DNA of 64,000 nucleotides, taken from NCBI RefSeq assembly GCF_022601675.1, contig NZ_JAKVIL010000010.1:1-64000 (forward strand). The letters run 5' to 3'. Positions 21,567-30,107 of the stretch are shown in pieces. This DNA comes from Ancylobacter gelatini. Its GTDB lineage: Bacteria > Pseudomonadota > Alphaproteobacteria > Rhizobiales > Xanthobacteraceae. The notes under the pieces are model-generated. The model had not been told where the DNA came from and ran no database searches. It saw only the letters and a program-made list of their open reading frames with translations. The position numbers and the translations under genes are program-made. Position 1 is the first letter of the stretch; each line of letters begins with the position of its first letter.

Positions 21567-22459
21567 CCGATCCGCGCCGCGAGGAAATCCACGAAGGCGC
21601 GAATGCGCCCGGCGAGATAGTCATGGCCGACGAATACCGCGTGCAGCAGTTCGATGTCGCCGCCGTTGAACTCCTCCAGCACCGGCACCAGCGTCCCCTC
21701 CGCTATGTCGTCTTCCGCGACATAGCGGGCGATGCGCGCGAGGCCGAGGCCGTCCAGCGCCAGCCGGCGCACCATGGAGCCGCTATTGCCTTCGAGATTG
21801 CCTGACACCGACAATGCGTAGCTCGCGCCGGTCGCCGGTTCGATGAATGGCCAGTCGTCCATGGCGCGGCGGAAATTGAAGCGCAGGCAGTTGTGCCGGG
21901 CGAGGTCGTGAGGGGATGTCGGCGTGCCACGACGGGTGAGGTAGTCCGGCGAGGCGACGATGACGCGCCGGCTCTCCAGGATCTTGCGCGCCTTGAGCGT
22001 TGAATCGCGCATCGGCCCCGCCCGCAGCGCGATGTCCGCCCGCTCGGCCACGAGGTTGATCACCTCGTCGGTCAGCGACAGGTCGAGCTCGATTTCGGGA
22101 TAGAGCGCGAGGAAGTCGGGGATCAACGGCACCAGGCAGCGCTCGCCGAAACCCACTGTCGCGCTCACCCGCAGCTTGCCGCGCGGGGTTGCGGCGGCGC
22201 CAGCGGTGATGAAGCGCTCGGCCTCCTCGATCTCCCCGAGAATGCGCCGCGCCCGCCCGACATAAGCCTCGCCTTCGGGGGTGAGTACGATGGCGCGGGT
22301 GGAGCGCATCAGCAGCCGCGCACCAAGGCGCTCCTCCAGCCGCGCGATCAGCTTGCTCACCGCAGAGGGGGAGAGGCCGAGCCGCCGGCCCGCCGCCGAG
22401 AAACTGCCCCGGTCCGCCGCTTCCACCAGCACCTGCATTTCGCCCGCGCGATTGTCCAT
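21545..22459 (-). CDS. LysR-family transcriptional regulator
   Basis: A 304-aa regulator with the N-terminal LysR HTH (GSFSAAGRRLGLSPSAVSKLIARLE) and a C-terminal periplasmic-binding-like effector domain. The start at 22459 gives the standard spacing (MDNRAGEMQVLVEAADRGSF). It diverges from an MFS exporter and an aldo-keto reductase, its likely targets. A perfect inverted repeat sits 22 bp upstream of its own start, as expected for autoregulation and divergent control. Effector unknown. Confidence 0.93.
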   Translation of the reverse strand: MDNRAGEMQVLVEAADRGSFSAAGRRLGLSPSAVSKLIARLEERLGARLLMRSTRAIVLTPEGEAYVGRARRILGEIEEAERFITAGAAATPRGKLRVSATVGFGERCLVPLIPDFLALYPEIELDLSLTDEVINLVAERADIALRAGPMRDSTLKARKILESRRVIVASPDYLTRRGTPTSPHDLARHNCLRFNFRRAMDDWPFIEPATGASYALSVSGNLEGNSGSMVRRLALDGLGLARIARYVAEDDIAEGTLVPVLEEFNGGDIELLHAVFVGHDYLAGRIRAFVDFLAARIGKQPGPM

Positions 22460-22480
22460 GGCGCCCTTGCCCCCGCGATC

Positions 22481-22497
22481 TGTGAAATCAATTCACA
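22481..22497. promoter_or_regulatory. LysR operator candidate
   Basis: TGTGAAATCAATTCACA: perfect 6-bp arms TGTGAA/TTCACA around 5 nt. It satisfies the T-N11-A LysR rule and matches the GTGAA-N5-TTCAC type common for LysR regulators paired with MFS pumps. It lies between the divergent regulator and transporter. Confidence 0.7.
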
Positions 22498-22619
22498 ATC
22501 ATTGGTCCACCAAGGCGGCTTATCGCGCAAGCCGGCGCCGCGCATATTCGCCTCAACCCAATCAACCTCATTGTGACGCCGGGCCTGAGAAGGCCGACGG
22601 CGCGCGGAGAATCCTTGCC

Positions 22620-23816
22620 ATGTCGCCAACCCGGATGCCTGCGGCGCTGTTCGCGCTGACCATCGCCGCCTATGCCATCGGCACCACCGAATTCGTCATT
22701 GTCGGCCTGCTGCCCACCGTGGCGGCGGACCGTCACATCACCCTGCCGCTCGCCGGCCTCATCGTGAGCGTCTATGCGCTCGGCGTCACCTTCGGCGCGC
22801 CGGTGCTGACCGCGCTCACCGGGAAGATCGAGCGCAAGCCGCTGCTGCTCGGACTGATGGCGCTGTTCGTCGTCGGCAACGCCGCCGCCGCGCTCAGCCC
22901 GTCCTATGAGACGCTGCTGGTGGCGCGCGTGCTCTCCGCCTTTGCCCATGGCGTGTTCTTCTCGGTCGGTGCCACCATCGCCGCCGACCTCGTTGCGCCG
23001 GACAAGCGCGCCTCGGCGATCGCGCTGATGTTCATGGGGCTGACGGTCGCCATCGTCACCGGCGTGCCGCTCGGCACCTTCATCGGGCAGAGCTTCGGCT
23101 GGCGTGCCACCTTCTGGGCGGTGTCGGGGCTGGGCGTCATCGCCTTCCTCGCCATCGCCGCGCTGCTGCCCTCGAACCTCACCCGCGCCGCCCCGGCCCG
23201 GCTGATCGACCAGGTTCGCGTGCTGGGCTCGGGCCGGCTGCTCATCGTGTTCGCCATGACCGCGCTCGGCTATGGCGGCACCTTCGTCGCCTTCACCTAT
23301 CTCGCCTCGATCCTCGAACACGTCACCGGCTTCGCCGCCTCCAGCGTCAGCCTGATACTGGTGCTGTACGGCCTCGCCATCGCGGCGGGCAACCTGATCG
23401 GCGGGCGCATCGCCGACCGCGATCCGGTCCGCGCGCTCACCGTGCTGTTCGCGCTCCAGGCGCTGGTGCTCGCCCTTTTCAGCGTCACCGCGATCTCGCC
23501 GGGCTGGACGCTCGCCACCCTCGCCGCGCTCGGCTTCCTGTCCTTCGCCAATGTGCCGGGGCTGCAGATTTATGTGGTCGAGCTGGCGAAGAAGCACCGG
23601 CCGGGCGCGGTGGATGTCGCCTCGGCGCTCAACATCGCCGCGTTCAATCTCGGCATCGCGCTCGGCGCTTGGATCGGCGGGCTGGTCGTCGCCTCCCCGC
23701 TGGGCCTGATCGCCACACCGGCTATCGGTGCCGTGCTGGTTGCCGGCGCGCTCGGGCTCACCATCTGGAGCGGCGTGCTCGACCGCCGCGCCGCCCCCGC
23801 GCTGAGCCCCGCGTGA
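22620..23816 (+). CDS. MFS transporter, DHA1 (AraJ/YdhP-like) family
   Basis: A 398-aa protein with 12 predicted hydrophobic helices. It starts MSPTRMPAALFALTIAAYAIGTTEFVIVGLLP (landmarks AIGTTEFVIVGLLP), the well-known first helix of AraJ/NepI-type drug-proton antiporters. The helix 4/5 region LLVARVLSAFAHGVFFSVG fits the family. An alternative ATG lies 18 nt downstream. It is divergent from the LysR gene and 35 bp upstream of an aldo-keto reductase, so the module looks like regulator, exporter and detoxifying reductase. Substrate unknown. Confidence 0.9.
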   Translation: MSPTRMPAALFALTIAAYAIGTTEFVIVGLLPTVAADRHITLPLAGLIVSVYALGVTFGAPVLTALTGKIERKPLLLGLMALFVVGNAAAALSPSYETLLVARVLSAFAHGVFFSVGATIAADLVAPDKRASAIALMFMGLTVAIVTGVPLGTFIGQSFGWRATFWAVSGLGVIAFLAIAALLPSNLTRAAPARLIDQVRVLGSGRLLIVFAMTALGYGGTFVAFTYLASILEHVTGFAASSVSLILVLYGLAIAAGNLIGGRIADRDPVRALTVLFALQALVLALFSVTAISPGWTLATLAALGFLSFANVPGLQIYVVELAKKHRPGAVDVASALNIAAFNLGIALGAWIGGLVVASPLGLIATPAIGAVLVAGALGLTIWSGVLDRRAAPALSPA

Positions 23817-23851
23817 TCCCTCCGCCCAACTATTTTTTCAAGGAGCCTTTC

Positions 23852-24676
23852 ATGGACCACATCGTCACCGCCAATGGCGCCCGCATTCCCGCGCTCGGCT
23901 TCGGCACCTTCCGCGTCTCCGGACCGGACACGCGGCGCATCGTGCCGGCGGCGCTCAAGGCCGGCTTCCGGCACATCGACACCGCGCAGATCTACGGCAA
24001 CGAGGCCGAAGTCGGCGAGGGGATCGAGGCGTCCGGCGTGAAGCGCGCCGATATCTTTCTCACCACCAAGGTGTGGGTCGACAAATACGGCCATGACGCG
24101 CTGATCGCCTCGGTCGATGAGAGCCTGACGAAACTGCGCACCGATTATGTCGACCTGCTGCTGCTGCACTGGCCGGCAGGTGCCGCACTCGCCGAGCCGG
24201 TCGCGGCGCTGAACGAGGTTGTGCGTGCCGGCAAGGTGCGCCACATCGGCGTCAGCAATTTCTCCACCGCGCTGATGGCGGAGGCGGCAAGCTTGAGCGC
24301 GGCGCCGCTGGTCACCAATCAGGTCGAGTACCACCCCTATCTCGACCAGAGCCGCGTGATATCGGCCGCCCGCGCCGCCGGCATGTCGGTTACCGCCTAT
24401 TACGCCATGGCCGACGGCCGGGTGTTCGACGAGCCGGTGCTGAAGGAGATCGCGGCCGCCCATGGCCGCAGCGTCGCGCAGGTCGTGCTGCGCTGGGTCG
24501 TGCAGCAGGAGGGAGTGGTCGCGCTGTCCAAGACGGTGAGCGAGGCCCGCGTCACTGAGAACGCCGCGATCTTTGACTTTGAGCTGACCGCCGGCGAGAT
24601 GGCGGCGATCCATGGGCTGGCACGACCGGATGGCCGCATCGTCAACCCGGCGGGCCTTGCCCCGACCTGGGATTGA
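23852..24676 (+). CDS. aldo/keto reductase, 2,5-diketo-D-gluconate reductase type
   Basis: A 274-aa NADPH-dependent reductase with a TIM-barrel fold. The catalytic tetrad is visible: Asp and Tyr in DTAQIYGNE, Lys in TTKVWVDKY and His in LLLLHWP. The start at 23852 has AAGGAG 7 nt upstream and gives the usual MDHIVTANGARIPALGFGT. The closest family types are DkgA/DkgB-like enzymes that reduce methylglyoxal and small aldehydes. It follows the MFS gene by 35 bp and is probably co-transcribed under LysR control. Confidence 0.92.
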   Translation: MDHIVTANGARIPALGFGTFRVSGPDTRRIVPAALKAGFRHIDTAQIYGNEAEVGEGIEASGVKRADIFLTTKVWVDKYGHDALIASVDESLTKLRTDYVDLLLLHWPAGAALAEPVAALNEVVRAGKVRHIGVSNFSTALMAEAASLSAAPLVTNQVEYHPYLDQSRVISAARAAGMSVTAYYAMADGRVFDEPVLKEIAAAHGRSVAQVVLRWVVQQEGVVALSKTVSEARVTENAAIFDFELTAGEMAAIHGLARPDGRIVNPAGLAPTWD

Positions 24677-24724
24677 TCATCGGCCGCCTTTCCTTCCCGC
24701 AAGGGGCACGATCGCCATCAATTT

Positions 24725-24738
24725 CTGATCTGGATCAG
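24725..24738. promoter_or_regulatory. candidate TetR operator
   Basis: CTGATCTGGATCAG, 6-bp perfect arms around TG, 65 bp upstream of the TetR-family start. Its position suits autoregulation. Confidence 0.45.
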
Positions 24739-24802
24739 CAAAAATCCTTCCAGCCGGGTTATGGGATAGCCATGCACTGTCTCTGTCGGAAGGAAGACCC
24801 TC

Positions 24803-25366
24803 TTGCGGGTGACACGGGAAAAGGTCGCTGAACATCGGCGCACCATTCTGGAGACCGCCGCTCGGATGTTCCGGGAACGCGGCGTGGGTGATGTCGGCGT
24901 CGCCGAGATCATGCAGGCGAGCGGCCTCACGCATGGCGCCTTCTACGGCCACTTCCGCTCCAAGGACGAGCTGGCGAGCGAGGCCTGCCGCGAAGCGTGC
25001 GCGCAGAGCCTGGCGCGCTGGGAACAGATGCCCGAGCTGAAACGCATCATCGACGGCTATCTCTCAATCGAGCACCGCGACAACCCGGCGCGCGGCTGCT
25101 CGGTCTCGGCGCTTGCGGGTGAGGCCGCGCGGGGCGTTCCGCTTCGGGAAGATTACACCGAAGGCGTGGAGGGCTTTCTCCAGGCCATCGAGCATCGCCT
25201 GCCCGGCGAGCCCTCACCCGAGCGCCGCCGCCGGGCAGTCGCGATTTTCGCCGCGATGGTGGGCGCGCTCACCATGGCGCGCGCGGTTGCGGCGAGCGAT
25301 CCCGAACTCTCGCAGGAAATCCTGACCAGCGCCCGCAGCGAGATCGCCGAACGCTTCGGCGTCTGA
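24803..25366 (+). CDS. TetR-family transcriptional regulator
   Basis: A 187-aa regulator. The N-terminal TetR HTH is clear (RRTILETAARMFRERGVGDVGVAEIMQASGLTHGAFYGHFRSKDEL, landmarks TILETAARMFRERG and GAFYGHFRSKDEL). The start is a TTG at 24803 with GGAAGGA 9 nt upstream; the in-frame GTG two codons later is an equal alternative. The C-terminal domain (NPARGCSVSALAGEAAR) resembles regulators of small oxidoreductases. It follows the aldo-keto reductase by 126 bp on the same strand. Targets and ligand unknown. Confidence 0.88.
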   Translation: MRVTREKVAEHRRTILETAARMFRERGVGDVGVAEIMQASGLTHGAFYGHFRSKDELASEACREACAQSLARWEQMPELKRIIDGYLSIEHRDNPARGCSVSALAGEAARGVPLREDYTEGVEGFLQAIEHRLPGEPSPERRRRAVAIFAAMVGALTMARAVAASDPELSQEILTSARSEIAERFGV

Positions 25367-25459
25367 GGCCGCACCCGGCAGGGGGATACGACGCTCCGCC
25401 ATTGCGCGCGCCGCGGCGCGGGGGCAAAACGGGGAGCCGTCCGCTGTTCGAGGTTTCGC

Positions 25460-26638
25460 GTGCCGATGATCCCCGTCCCTGATTCCACCACCGCCCAGCC
25501 CTGGCGGGTGGGCGTGCTGTTCTCGCAGACCGGCGTCACCCGCGATGTCGAGCGCTCGCAGCTCGGCGGCACGCTGCTGGCGATCGATGAGATCAACGCC
25601 GCCGGCGGCGTGCTGGGCCGCAAGGTGGAGGCCGTGGTCTACGACCCCGCCTCGACGCCGCGCCAGTACGGCCAGCTCGCCGCACGGCTGCTCGACGAGG
25701 ACGGCGTGCGGCTGATCTTCGGCTGCTACATGTCCAGTGCCCGCAAGGCCGTGCTGCCGGTGGTGGAAGCGCTGCGCGGGCTGCTGTTCTACCCCACGCT
25801 CTATGAGGGCTTCGAATATTCGCGCCACTGCGTCTACACCGGCGCGGCGCCCAACCAGAACGCGATCCAGCTCGCGAAATACCTGCTGGGCACCTATGGC
25901 AACCGCTTCCTGCTGGTCGGCTCGAACTATGTGTTCCCCTATGAGTCGAACCGGATCATGACCGATTTCGTCACCCAGTCGGACGGCCGGGTGCTCGACG
26001 AGATCTATATCCCGCTGGAGCCCTCGGCCGCCGAGATCGACAAGGTCATCGCCCGCATCGCCAAGACCGAACCCGACGTGATCTTCTCGACCGTGGTCGG
26101 CGCCGGCACGGCCAGCCTCTACCAGGCCTATCATGCCGCCGGCTTTGATCCGGCGAAGATGCCGATCGCCAGCCTCACCACGTCGGAGGCCGAAATCGCG
26201 CTGATGGGGGCGGCGGCCGCGGCCGGCCACATCACAGCCGCGCCGTTCTTCGAAACGCTGGCGACCCCCGCCGCCCGGCGTTTCGTAGCCGCCTTCAAGG
26301 CCCGCAACGGCGCGGACGCGCCGGTGACGGCGGAGGCGGAGGCCGCCTATTTCCAGGTGCACCTCGCCCTGCGCGCGCTGGCCCGCGCCGGTTCCGACGC
26401 CCCCGACGACATTCTGGCCGAACTGCGCGACGCCGAGTTCGACGCGCCGCAGGGCCGGGTTCGGATCGATGGCGAGACCAACCACACCTGGCTGTGGCCT
26501 CGCGTCGGCCGGGTCGACGCGCAGGGCCGGTTCCAGGTGGTCTGGAACCCCGGCATGCGGGTGAAGCCCGATCCCTATTGCGTGGTGCAGAGCCTCGACG
26601 ACTGGTCCGCCGACGGCCTCGCCGTCGCCCCTGTCTGA
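25460..26638 (+). CDS. amiC: amide sensor AmiC (type I periplasmic-binding fold, cytoplasmic)
   Basis: A 392-aa protein of the branched-chain-amino-acid/amide binding family with the AmiC pattern (WRVGVLFSQTGVTRDVERSQ, NAAGGVLGRKVEAVVYDPAS, LLFYPTLYEGFEYSRHCVYTGAAPNQN as landmarks). It has no signal peptide, which separates cytoplasmic AmiC from transport FmdD-type proteins. In Pseudomonas, AmiC binds short amides and releases AmiR. The start is GTG 25460 or the ATG two codons on. It sits 24 bp before amiR, supporting a sensor-antiterminator pair. Confidence 0.9.
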   Translation: MPMIPVPDSTTAQPWRVGVLFSQTGVTRDVERSQLGGTLLAIDEINAAGGVLGRKVEAVVYDPASTPRQYGQLAARLLDEDGVRLIFGCYMSSARKAVLPVVEALRGLLFYPTLYEGFEYSRHCVYTGAAPNQNAIQLAKYLLGTYGNRFLLVGSNYVFPYESNRIMTDFVTQSDGRVLDEIYIPLEPSAAEIDKVIARIAKTEPDVIFSTVVGAGTASLYQAYHAAGFDPAKMPIASLTTSEAEIALMGAAAAAGHITAAPFFETLATPAARRFVAAFKARNGADAPVTAEAEAAYFQVHLALRALARAGSDAPDDILAELRDAEFDAPQGRVRIDGETNHTWLWPRVGRVDAQGRFQVVWNPGMRVKPDPYCVVQSLDDWSADGLAVAPV

Positions 26639-26662
26639 CGCCGGGAACAGGGAAGCGCCAGC

Positions 26663-27271
26663 ATGGGCATTCAAATCCTGAAGGACCTGCGCGGTCTCAG
26701 GCTCCACGTCATCCATCCGCCGGACGAGGAGCGCGCCGGGCTGGTGGAGCACCTGCGCCGTATCGGCTGCATGGTGGACAACACCTGGCCGGTGCCGCCG
26801 GAATGGCCGCAGAACGCCGACATCGTGCTGCTCGCCATCGAGCAGGACGCGCGCGTGCCGATCCAGAAACTGTTCAAGAGCGCGCCGGAGACCCGCCCGA
26901 CGATCATCGCCATCGTCGGCTATGAGAATCCGTCCACGCTGCAGCTCGTGCTGGAATCCGGCGCCGTGGCGGTGGTGGAACGCCCGATCCGCCCGTTCGG
27001 CCTGCTGACCAACCTCACCATCGCCCGCAGCCTGTGGATGGAGCGCGAGGAGACCGCGCGCCGGCTCAAGAAGCTGGAGCGCAAGCTCACCGGCATCCAG
27101 AAGATCCAGAAGGCCAAGACCATTCTCATGGAAGGCCAGGGGCTCGGCGAGGAGGAGGCCTATCAGAGCCTGCGCCGGCAGGCCATGGCCAAGCGCGTCT
27201 CGATGGAAGAACTGGCGGTCGCGATCATCAACGCCAATGACCTCTTGAACTTCCGCGCGCGGGGTGATTAG
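26663..27271 (+). CDS. amiR: ANTAR-domain transcription antiterminator AmiR
   Basis: A 202-aa protein with a pseudo-receiver domain (about 1-125), a coiled coil (ETARRLKKLERKLTGIQKIQKAKTIL, landmarks RRLKKLERKL and IQKAKTIL) and a C-terminal three-helix ANTAR domain (EEEAYQSLRRQAMAKRVSMEELAVAII, landmarks AYQSLRRQAM and RVSMEELA). ANTAR proteins bind paired hexaloop RNA hairpins and prevent terminator formation. The receiver lacks a clear phospho-acceptor site, as in AmiR, which is controlled by AmiC binding. The amiE leader with matching hairpins starts 10 bp after its stop. Confidence 0.93.
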   Translation: MGIQILKDLRGLRLHVIHPPDEERAGLVEHLRRIGCMVDNTWPVPPEWPQNADIVLLAIEQDARVPIQKLFKSAPETRPTIIAIVGYENPSTLQLVLESGAVAVVERPIRPFGLLTNLTIARSLWMEREETARRLKKLERKLTGIQKIQKAKTILMEGQGLGEEEAYQSLRRQAMAKRVSMEELAVAIINANDLLNFRARGD

Positions 27272-27281
27272 ATCGCTTCTG

Positions 27282-27313
27282 GACGTTTTCGAGGCAATGC
27301 CTGCGGAAACGTC
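27282..27313 (+). ncRNA. amiE leader hairpin P1
   Basis: GACGTTTTCG at 27282-27291 pairs with CGGAAACGTC at 27304-27313 (10 bp, one G-U) around a 12-nt loop. It is the first of two adjacent hairpins expected in an ANTAR target. Its loop does not fold into an obvious A1/G4 hexaloop, although AATGCC within it has those bases. Confidence 0.55.
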
Positions 27314-27316
27314 ATC

Positions 27317-27342
27317 CCCGCTCACCAAGGATGTTGAGCGGG
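27317..27342 (+). ncRNA. amiE leader hairpin P2 with ANTAR-type hexaloop
   Basis: CCCGCTCA at 27317-27324 pairs with TGAGCGGG at 27335-27342. After one C-U mismatch, C27326 pairs with G27333, closing a six-base loop AAGGAT with A at position 1 and G at position 4. This is the known ANTAR recognition pattern. It sits 11 nt before the leader terminator. Confidence 0.65.
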
Positions 27343-27353
27343 TCTGGCGCTGT

Positions 27354-27394
27354 AGCCCGGAAAGGCTCCCACAAGGGGCCTGCCGGGCTTTTTT
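27354..27394 (+). terminator. amiE leader terminator (AmiR-controlled)
   Basis: AGCCCGG (27354-27360) pairs with CCGGGCT (27383-27389); an inner AGGC/CTCCC against GGGG/CCT adds about seven pairs. Six T follow. It ends 168 bp before the amiE start, where read-through would be needed for amidase expression, so it fits the AmiR-relieved terminator of the Pseudomonas amidase leader. Confidence 0.85.
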
Positions 27395-27561
27395 GCGTTT
27401 GGGCCTCCGCGCGACGGCGCTGTCCGCGAAGCCCTGACGCCGGCAAGCCCCCCGGACGGAACGCCAGTTCCGGCCGCAAGAAAATTCGCCCTTTCCAGCA
27501 AAATGACCCGGCCGCGCGGTGTGACCCCCGCCGCGCGACGCCGGCCTGAGGAGAACAGCCG

Positions 27562-28599
27562 ATGTATCATGGCGACGTTTCCAGCAGCAAAGACACCGTC
27601 GGCGTGGCGGTGGTGAACTACAAGATGCCCCGCCTGCACACCAAGGCCGAGGTGCTCGCCAACGCCCGCAAGATCGCCGACATGGTGGTCGGCATGAAGG
27701 TCGGCCTGCCGGGCATGGATCTCGTGATCTTCCCGGAATACTCGACCCACGGAATCATGTACGATTCCAAGGAGATGTACGAGACGGCCTCGACCATTCC
27801 CGGCGACGAGACCGAGATCTTCGCCGAGGCCTGCCGCAAGGCCAAGGTCTGGGGCGTGTTCTCGCTCACCGGCGAGCAGCACGAGGAGCACCCCAACAAG
27901 GCGCCCTACAACACGCTGATCCTGATGAACGACCAGGGCGAGATCGTGCAGAAATATCGCAAGATCATGCCCTGGGTGCCCATCGAGGGCTGGTATCCCG
28001 GCAACTGCACCTATGTCTCGGACGGCCCGAAGGGGCTCAAGGTCTCGCTGATCATCTGCGACGACGGCAACTATCCCGAAATCTGGCGCGACTGCGCGAT
28101 GAAGGGGGCCGAGCTGATCGTGCGCTGCCAGGGCTATATGTACCCGGCTAAGGACCAGCAGATCCTGATGGCAAAGGCCATGGCCTGGGCCAATAATTGC
28201 TACGTGGCAGTGGCCAATGCCTCCGGCTTCGACGGCGTGTATTCCTATTTCGGCCACTCGGCGATCGTCGGCTTCGACGGGCGCACCATGGGCGAATGCG
28301 GCGAGGAGGACTACGGCATCCAGTACGCCGCGCTCTCCACCTCGCTGATCCGCGACGCGCGCAAGAACATGCAGTCGGAGAACCACCTCTTCAAGCTGGT
28401 CCATCGCGGCTACACTGGGATGATCAATTCCGGCGACGGCGACAAGGGCGTGGCCGCCTGCCCCTACGACTTCTACAAGAAGTGGATCACCGATCCCGAA
28501 GGCACGCGGGAGATGGTGGAATCCTTCACGCGCCCGACGGTGGGCACCGAGGAATGCCCGATCGACGGCATTCCGAACCAGTCGACCACGCATCGCTAG
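27562..28599 (+). CDS. amiE: aliphatic amidase
   Basis: Hydrolyses short aliphatic amides such as acetamide to the acid and ammonia in the cytoplasm. The protein is 345 aa, against 346 in Pseudomonas. The nitrilase-superfamily triad is in place: Glu59 (FPEYST), Lys134 (YRKIMPW) and Cys166 ([12 protein letters not shown]). The start ([20 protein letters not shown]) matches AmiE closely. It has a good upstream site (CTGAGGAG). Expression is expected to depend on AmiC/AmiR through the upstream leader. Formamidase AmiF is the nearest alternative; the N-terminus and C-terminus suit AmiE better. Confidence 0.95.
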   Translation: MYHGDVSSSKDTVGVAVVNYKMPRLHTKAEVLANARKIADMVVGMKVGLPGMDLVIFPEYSTHGIMYDSKEMYETASTIPGDETEIFAEACRKAKVWGVFSLTGEQHEEHPNKAPYNTLILMNDQGEIVQKYRKIMPWVPIEGWYPGNCTYVSDGPKGLKVSLIICDDGNYPEIWRDCAMKGAELIVRCQGYMYPAKDQQILMAKAMAWANNCYVAVANASGFDGVYSYFGHSAIVGFDGRTMGECGEEDYGIQYAALSTSLIRDARKNMQSENHLFKLVHRGYTGMINSGDGDKGVAACPYDFYKKWITDPEGTREMVESFTRPTVGTEECPIDGIPNQSTTHR

Positions 28600-28620
28600 G
28601 CCTTCGCACGCAGCAGAGGT

Positions 28621-28656
28621 GACACACCCGCCCCGTTGCAGCGGGACGGGTGTGTC
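28621..28656 (+). other. strong hairpin between amiE and the permease gene
   Basis: GACACACCCG at 28621-28630 pairs with CGGGTGTGTC at 28647-28656, and CCCG/CGGG adds an inner stem with a six-base TTGCAG loop. There is no T tract. It may weaken read-through or stabilise the amiE mRNA. The loop lacks the ANTAR A1/G4 bases. Confidence 0.6.
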
Positions 28657-28701
28657 TTCGGTCGCGCCACATCCCATCCCGTCAGCAACGGAACATCCGA
28701 C

Positions 28702-30021
28702 ATGGACCATAAGACCGCCACCTCCTTACAGGAATCGGAAGAGCAGATCGAGCACCTGCTCGGCAGCGAGTACGAACACGAGCCGGTGCCGCCCGGTGCC
28801 CGCCACAGCACCTTCTCGGTCACCATGGTCTGGGCAGGCTTCCCGATGATCATCACCGGCGCCATGACCGGCTCGCTTCTGGTGCTCGGCATGGGCTTCT
28901 CGCGTGCCCTCACCGCCATGATCCTCGGCAACCTGTTCATGCTGGTCTATGTCGGGGCGCTCGGCCATATCGGCGCGCGCACCGGCATGAACTTCGCGCT
29001 GATCGCCAGCCAGATCTTCGGCCGCAAGGGGTACATGCTGGCCTCCGGCCTGCTGTCGACCCTGCTGCTCGGCTGGTACGCCGTGCAGACCGGCATTACC
29101 GGGGCGCTGGTCAGCTCGACCTACGGGCTGAGCTATGTCGGCATGACCATCCTCGCCGGCGTGCTCTATATCGGCATCACCTTCGTCGGCGTGAAGGGCC
29201 TGCACTGGATCGGCATCGTCTCGGTGCCGCTCTTCGTGGTGCTCGGCGGCTGGGTGGCGCTGCACGCGGCCTCAACCACGAGCTGGGAGGCGATCCTCGC
29301 CTATCCCGGCAATAACGGTGTCGCCACCATGTCCATGGGTGTCGGCCTGACGGTGGTGATCGCGCTGTTCATCGACGCGGGCACGGTGTCGGCCGATTTC
29401 AACCGCTGGGCCCGCACCCCCGCCGCCTCGCTGATCGCGACGTTCAGCGCCTTCCCGGTCGCCAACCTGGTCGCGATGCTGGTGGGCGGCGTGATGACGG
29501 CGGCGCTGGCGGTGCCCGATGCCAACCCGTTCGGCGCCGACAATATGTTCGGCTACATGAACACGATGCAGATCGGCTGGCTGAGCGTGCTGGCCTTCGT
29601 CTTCCTCTATCTCAACCTCGGTTCGGTGTGCTCGCACTGCCTCTACAACGCGGCCACCGGCTGGTCCCGCATCACCGGCACGCATATGCGCGTGATGGCC
29701 GTGGTGCTGGGCGTGATCGGCATCGCGATCGCGGCCGGCAATGTGTGGGCGTTCTTCATCGCCTGGTTGTCGCTGCTCGGCATCATCGTGCCGCCGATCG
29801 GCGCCATCATTCTTGTCGACACCTATGTCTCCCGCCCCGCCGACATCCCGGCGGACTGGAAGCCCCGTGCCTTCGTCGCCTGGGCGATCGGCTCCGTCGT
29901 CGCCTTCGCGGTCGAACATTTCGCGCCCGGCCTGTCCACCGCGATCTCCGCGGCGGTGGTGGCCGGCATCGCCTATTGGGCGCTGTGCGGTTTCGCGACC
30001 CGTGCGGTCCAGCCGGCGTAA
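28702..30021 (+). CDS. NCS1-family permease (CodB/purine-cytosine permease-like)
   Basis: A 439-aa membrane protein with about 12 hydrophobic helices. The N-terminal EHEPVPPGARHSTFSVTMVWAGFPM (landmarks VPPGARHSTF and WAGFPMI) and GVGLTVVIALFIDAGTVSADFNRWAR (landmark DFNRWAR) match nucleobase:cation symporter-1 proteins. The start at 28702 (MDHKTATSLQESEEQ) is preferred over an upstream frame extension. NCS1 carriers import cytosine, purines, hydantoins or allantoin. Here it takes the place of the AmiS channel of Pseudomonas, so it may import the amide or an amide precursor. Confidence 0.88.
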   Translation: MDHKTATSLQESEEQIEHLLGSEYEHEPVPPGARHSTFSVTMVWAGFPMIITGAMTGSLLVLGMGFSRALTAMILGNLFMLVYVGALGHIGARTGMNFALIASQIFGRKGYMLASGLLSTLLLGWYAVQTGITGALVSSTYGLSYVGMTILAGVLYIGITFVGVKGLHWIGIVSVPLFVVLGGWVALHAASTTSWEAILAYPGNNGVATMSMGVGLTVVIALFIDAGTVSADFNRWARTPAASLIATFSAFPVANLVAMLVGGVMTAALAVPDANPFGADNMFGYMNTMQIGWLSVLAFVFLYLNLGSVCSHCLYNAATGWSRITGTHMRVMAVVLGVIGIAIAAGNVWAFFIAWLSLLGIIVPPIGAIILVDTYVSRPADIPADWKPRAFVAWAIGSVVAFAVEHFAPGLSTAISAAVVAGIAYWALCGFATRAVQPA

Positions 30022-30042
30022 CGCCCGCCGGCCTTCGTACAA

Positions 30043-30069
30043 CCGGCACCGTGCCCCGCGCGGTGCCGG
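30043..30069 (+). other. hairpin between permease and hydrolase genes
   Basis: CCGGCACCG at 30043-30051 and CGGTGCCGG at 30061-30069 form a perfect 9-bp stem with a 9-nt loop and no T tract. It is the second such intercistronic hairpin in this operon. Confidence 0.55.
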
Positions 30070-30107
30070 AACCTTGTCCAACCACCACGCCTAAGGGGGA
30101 ACCTACG

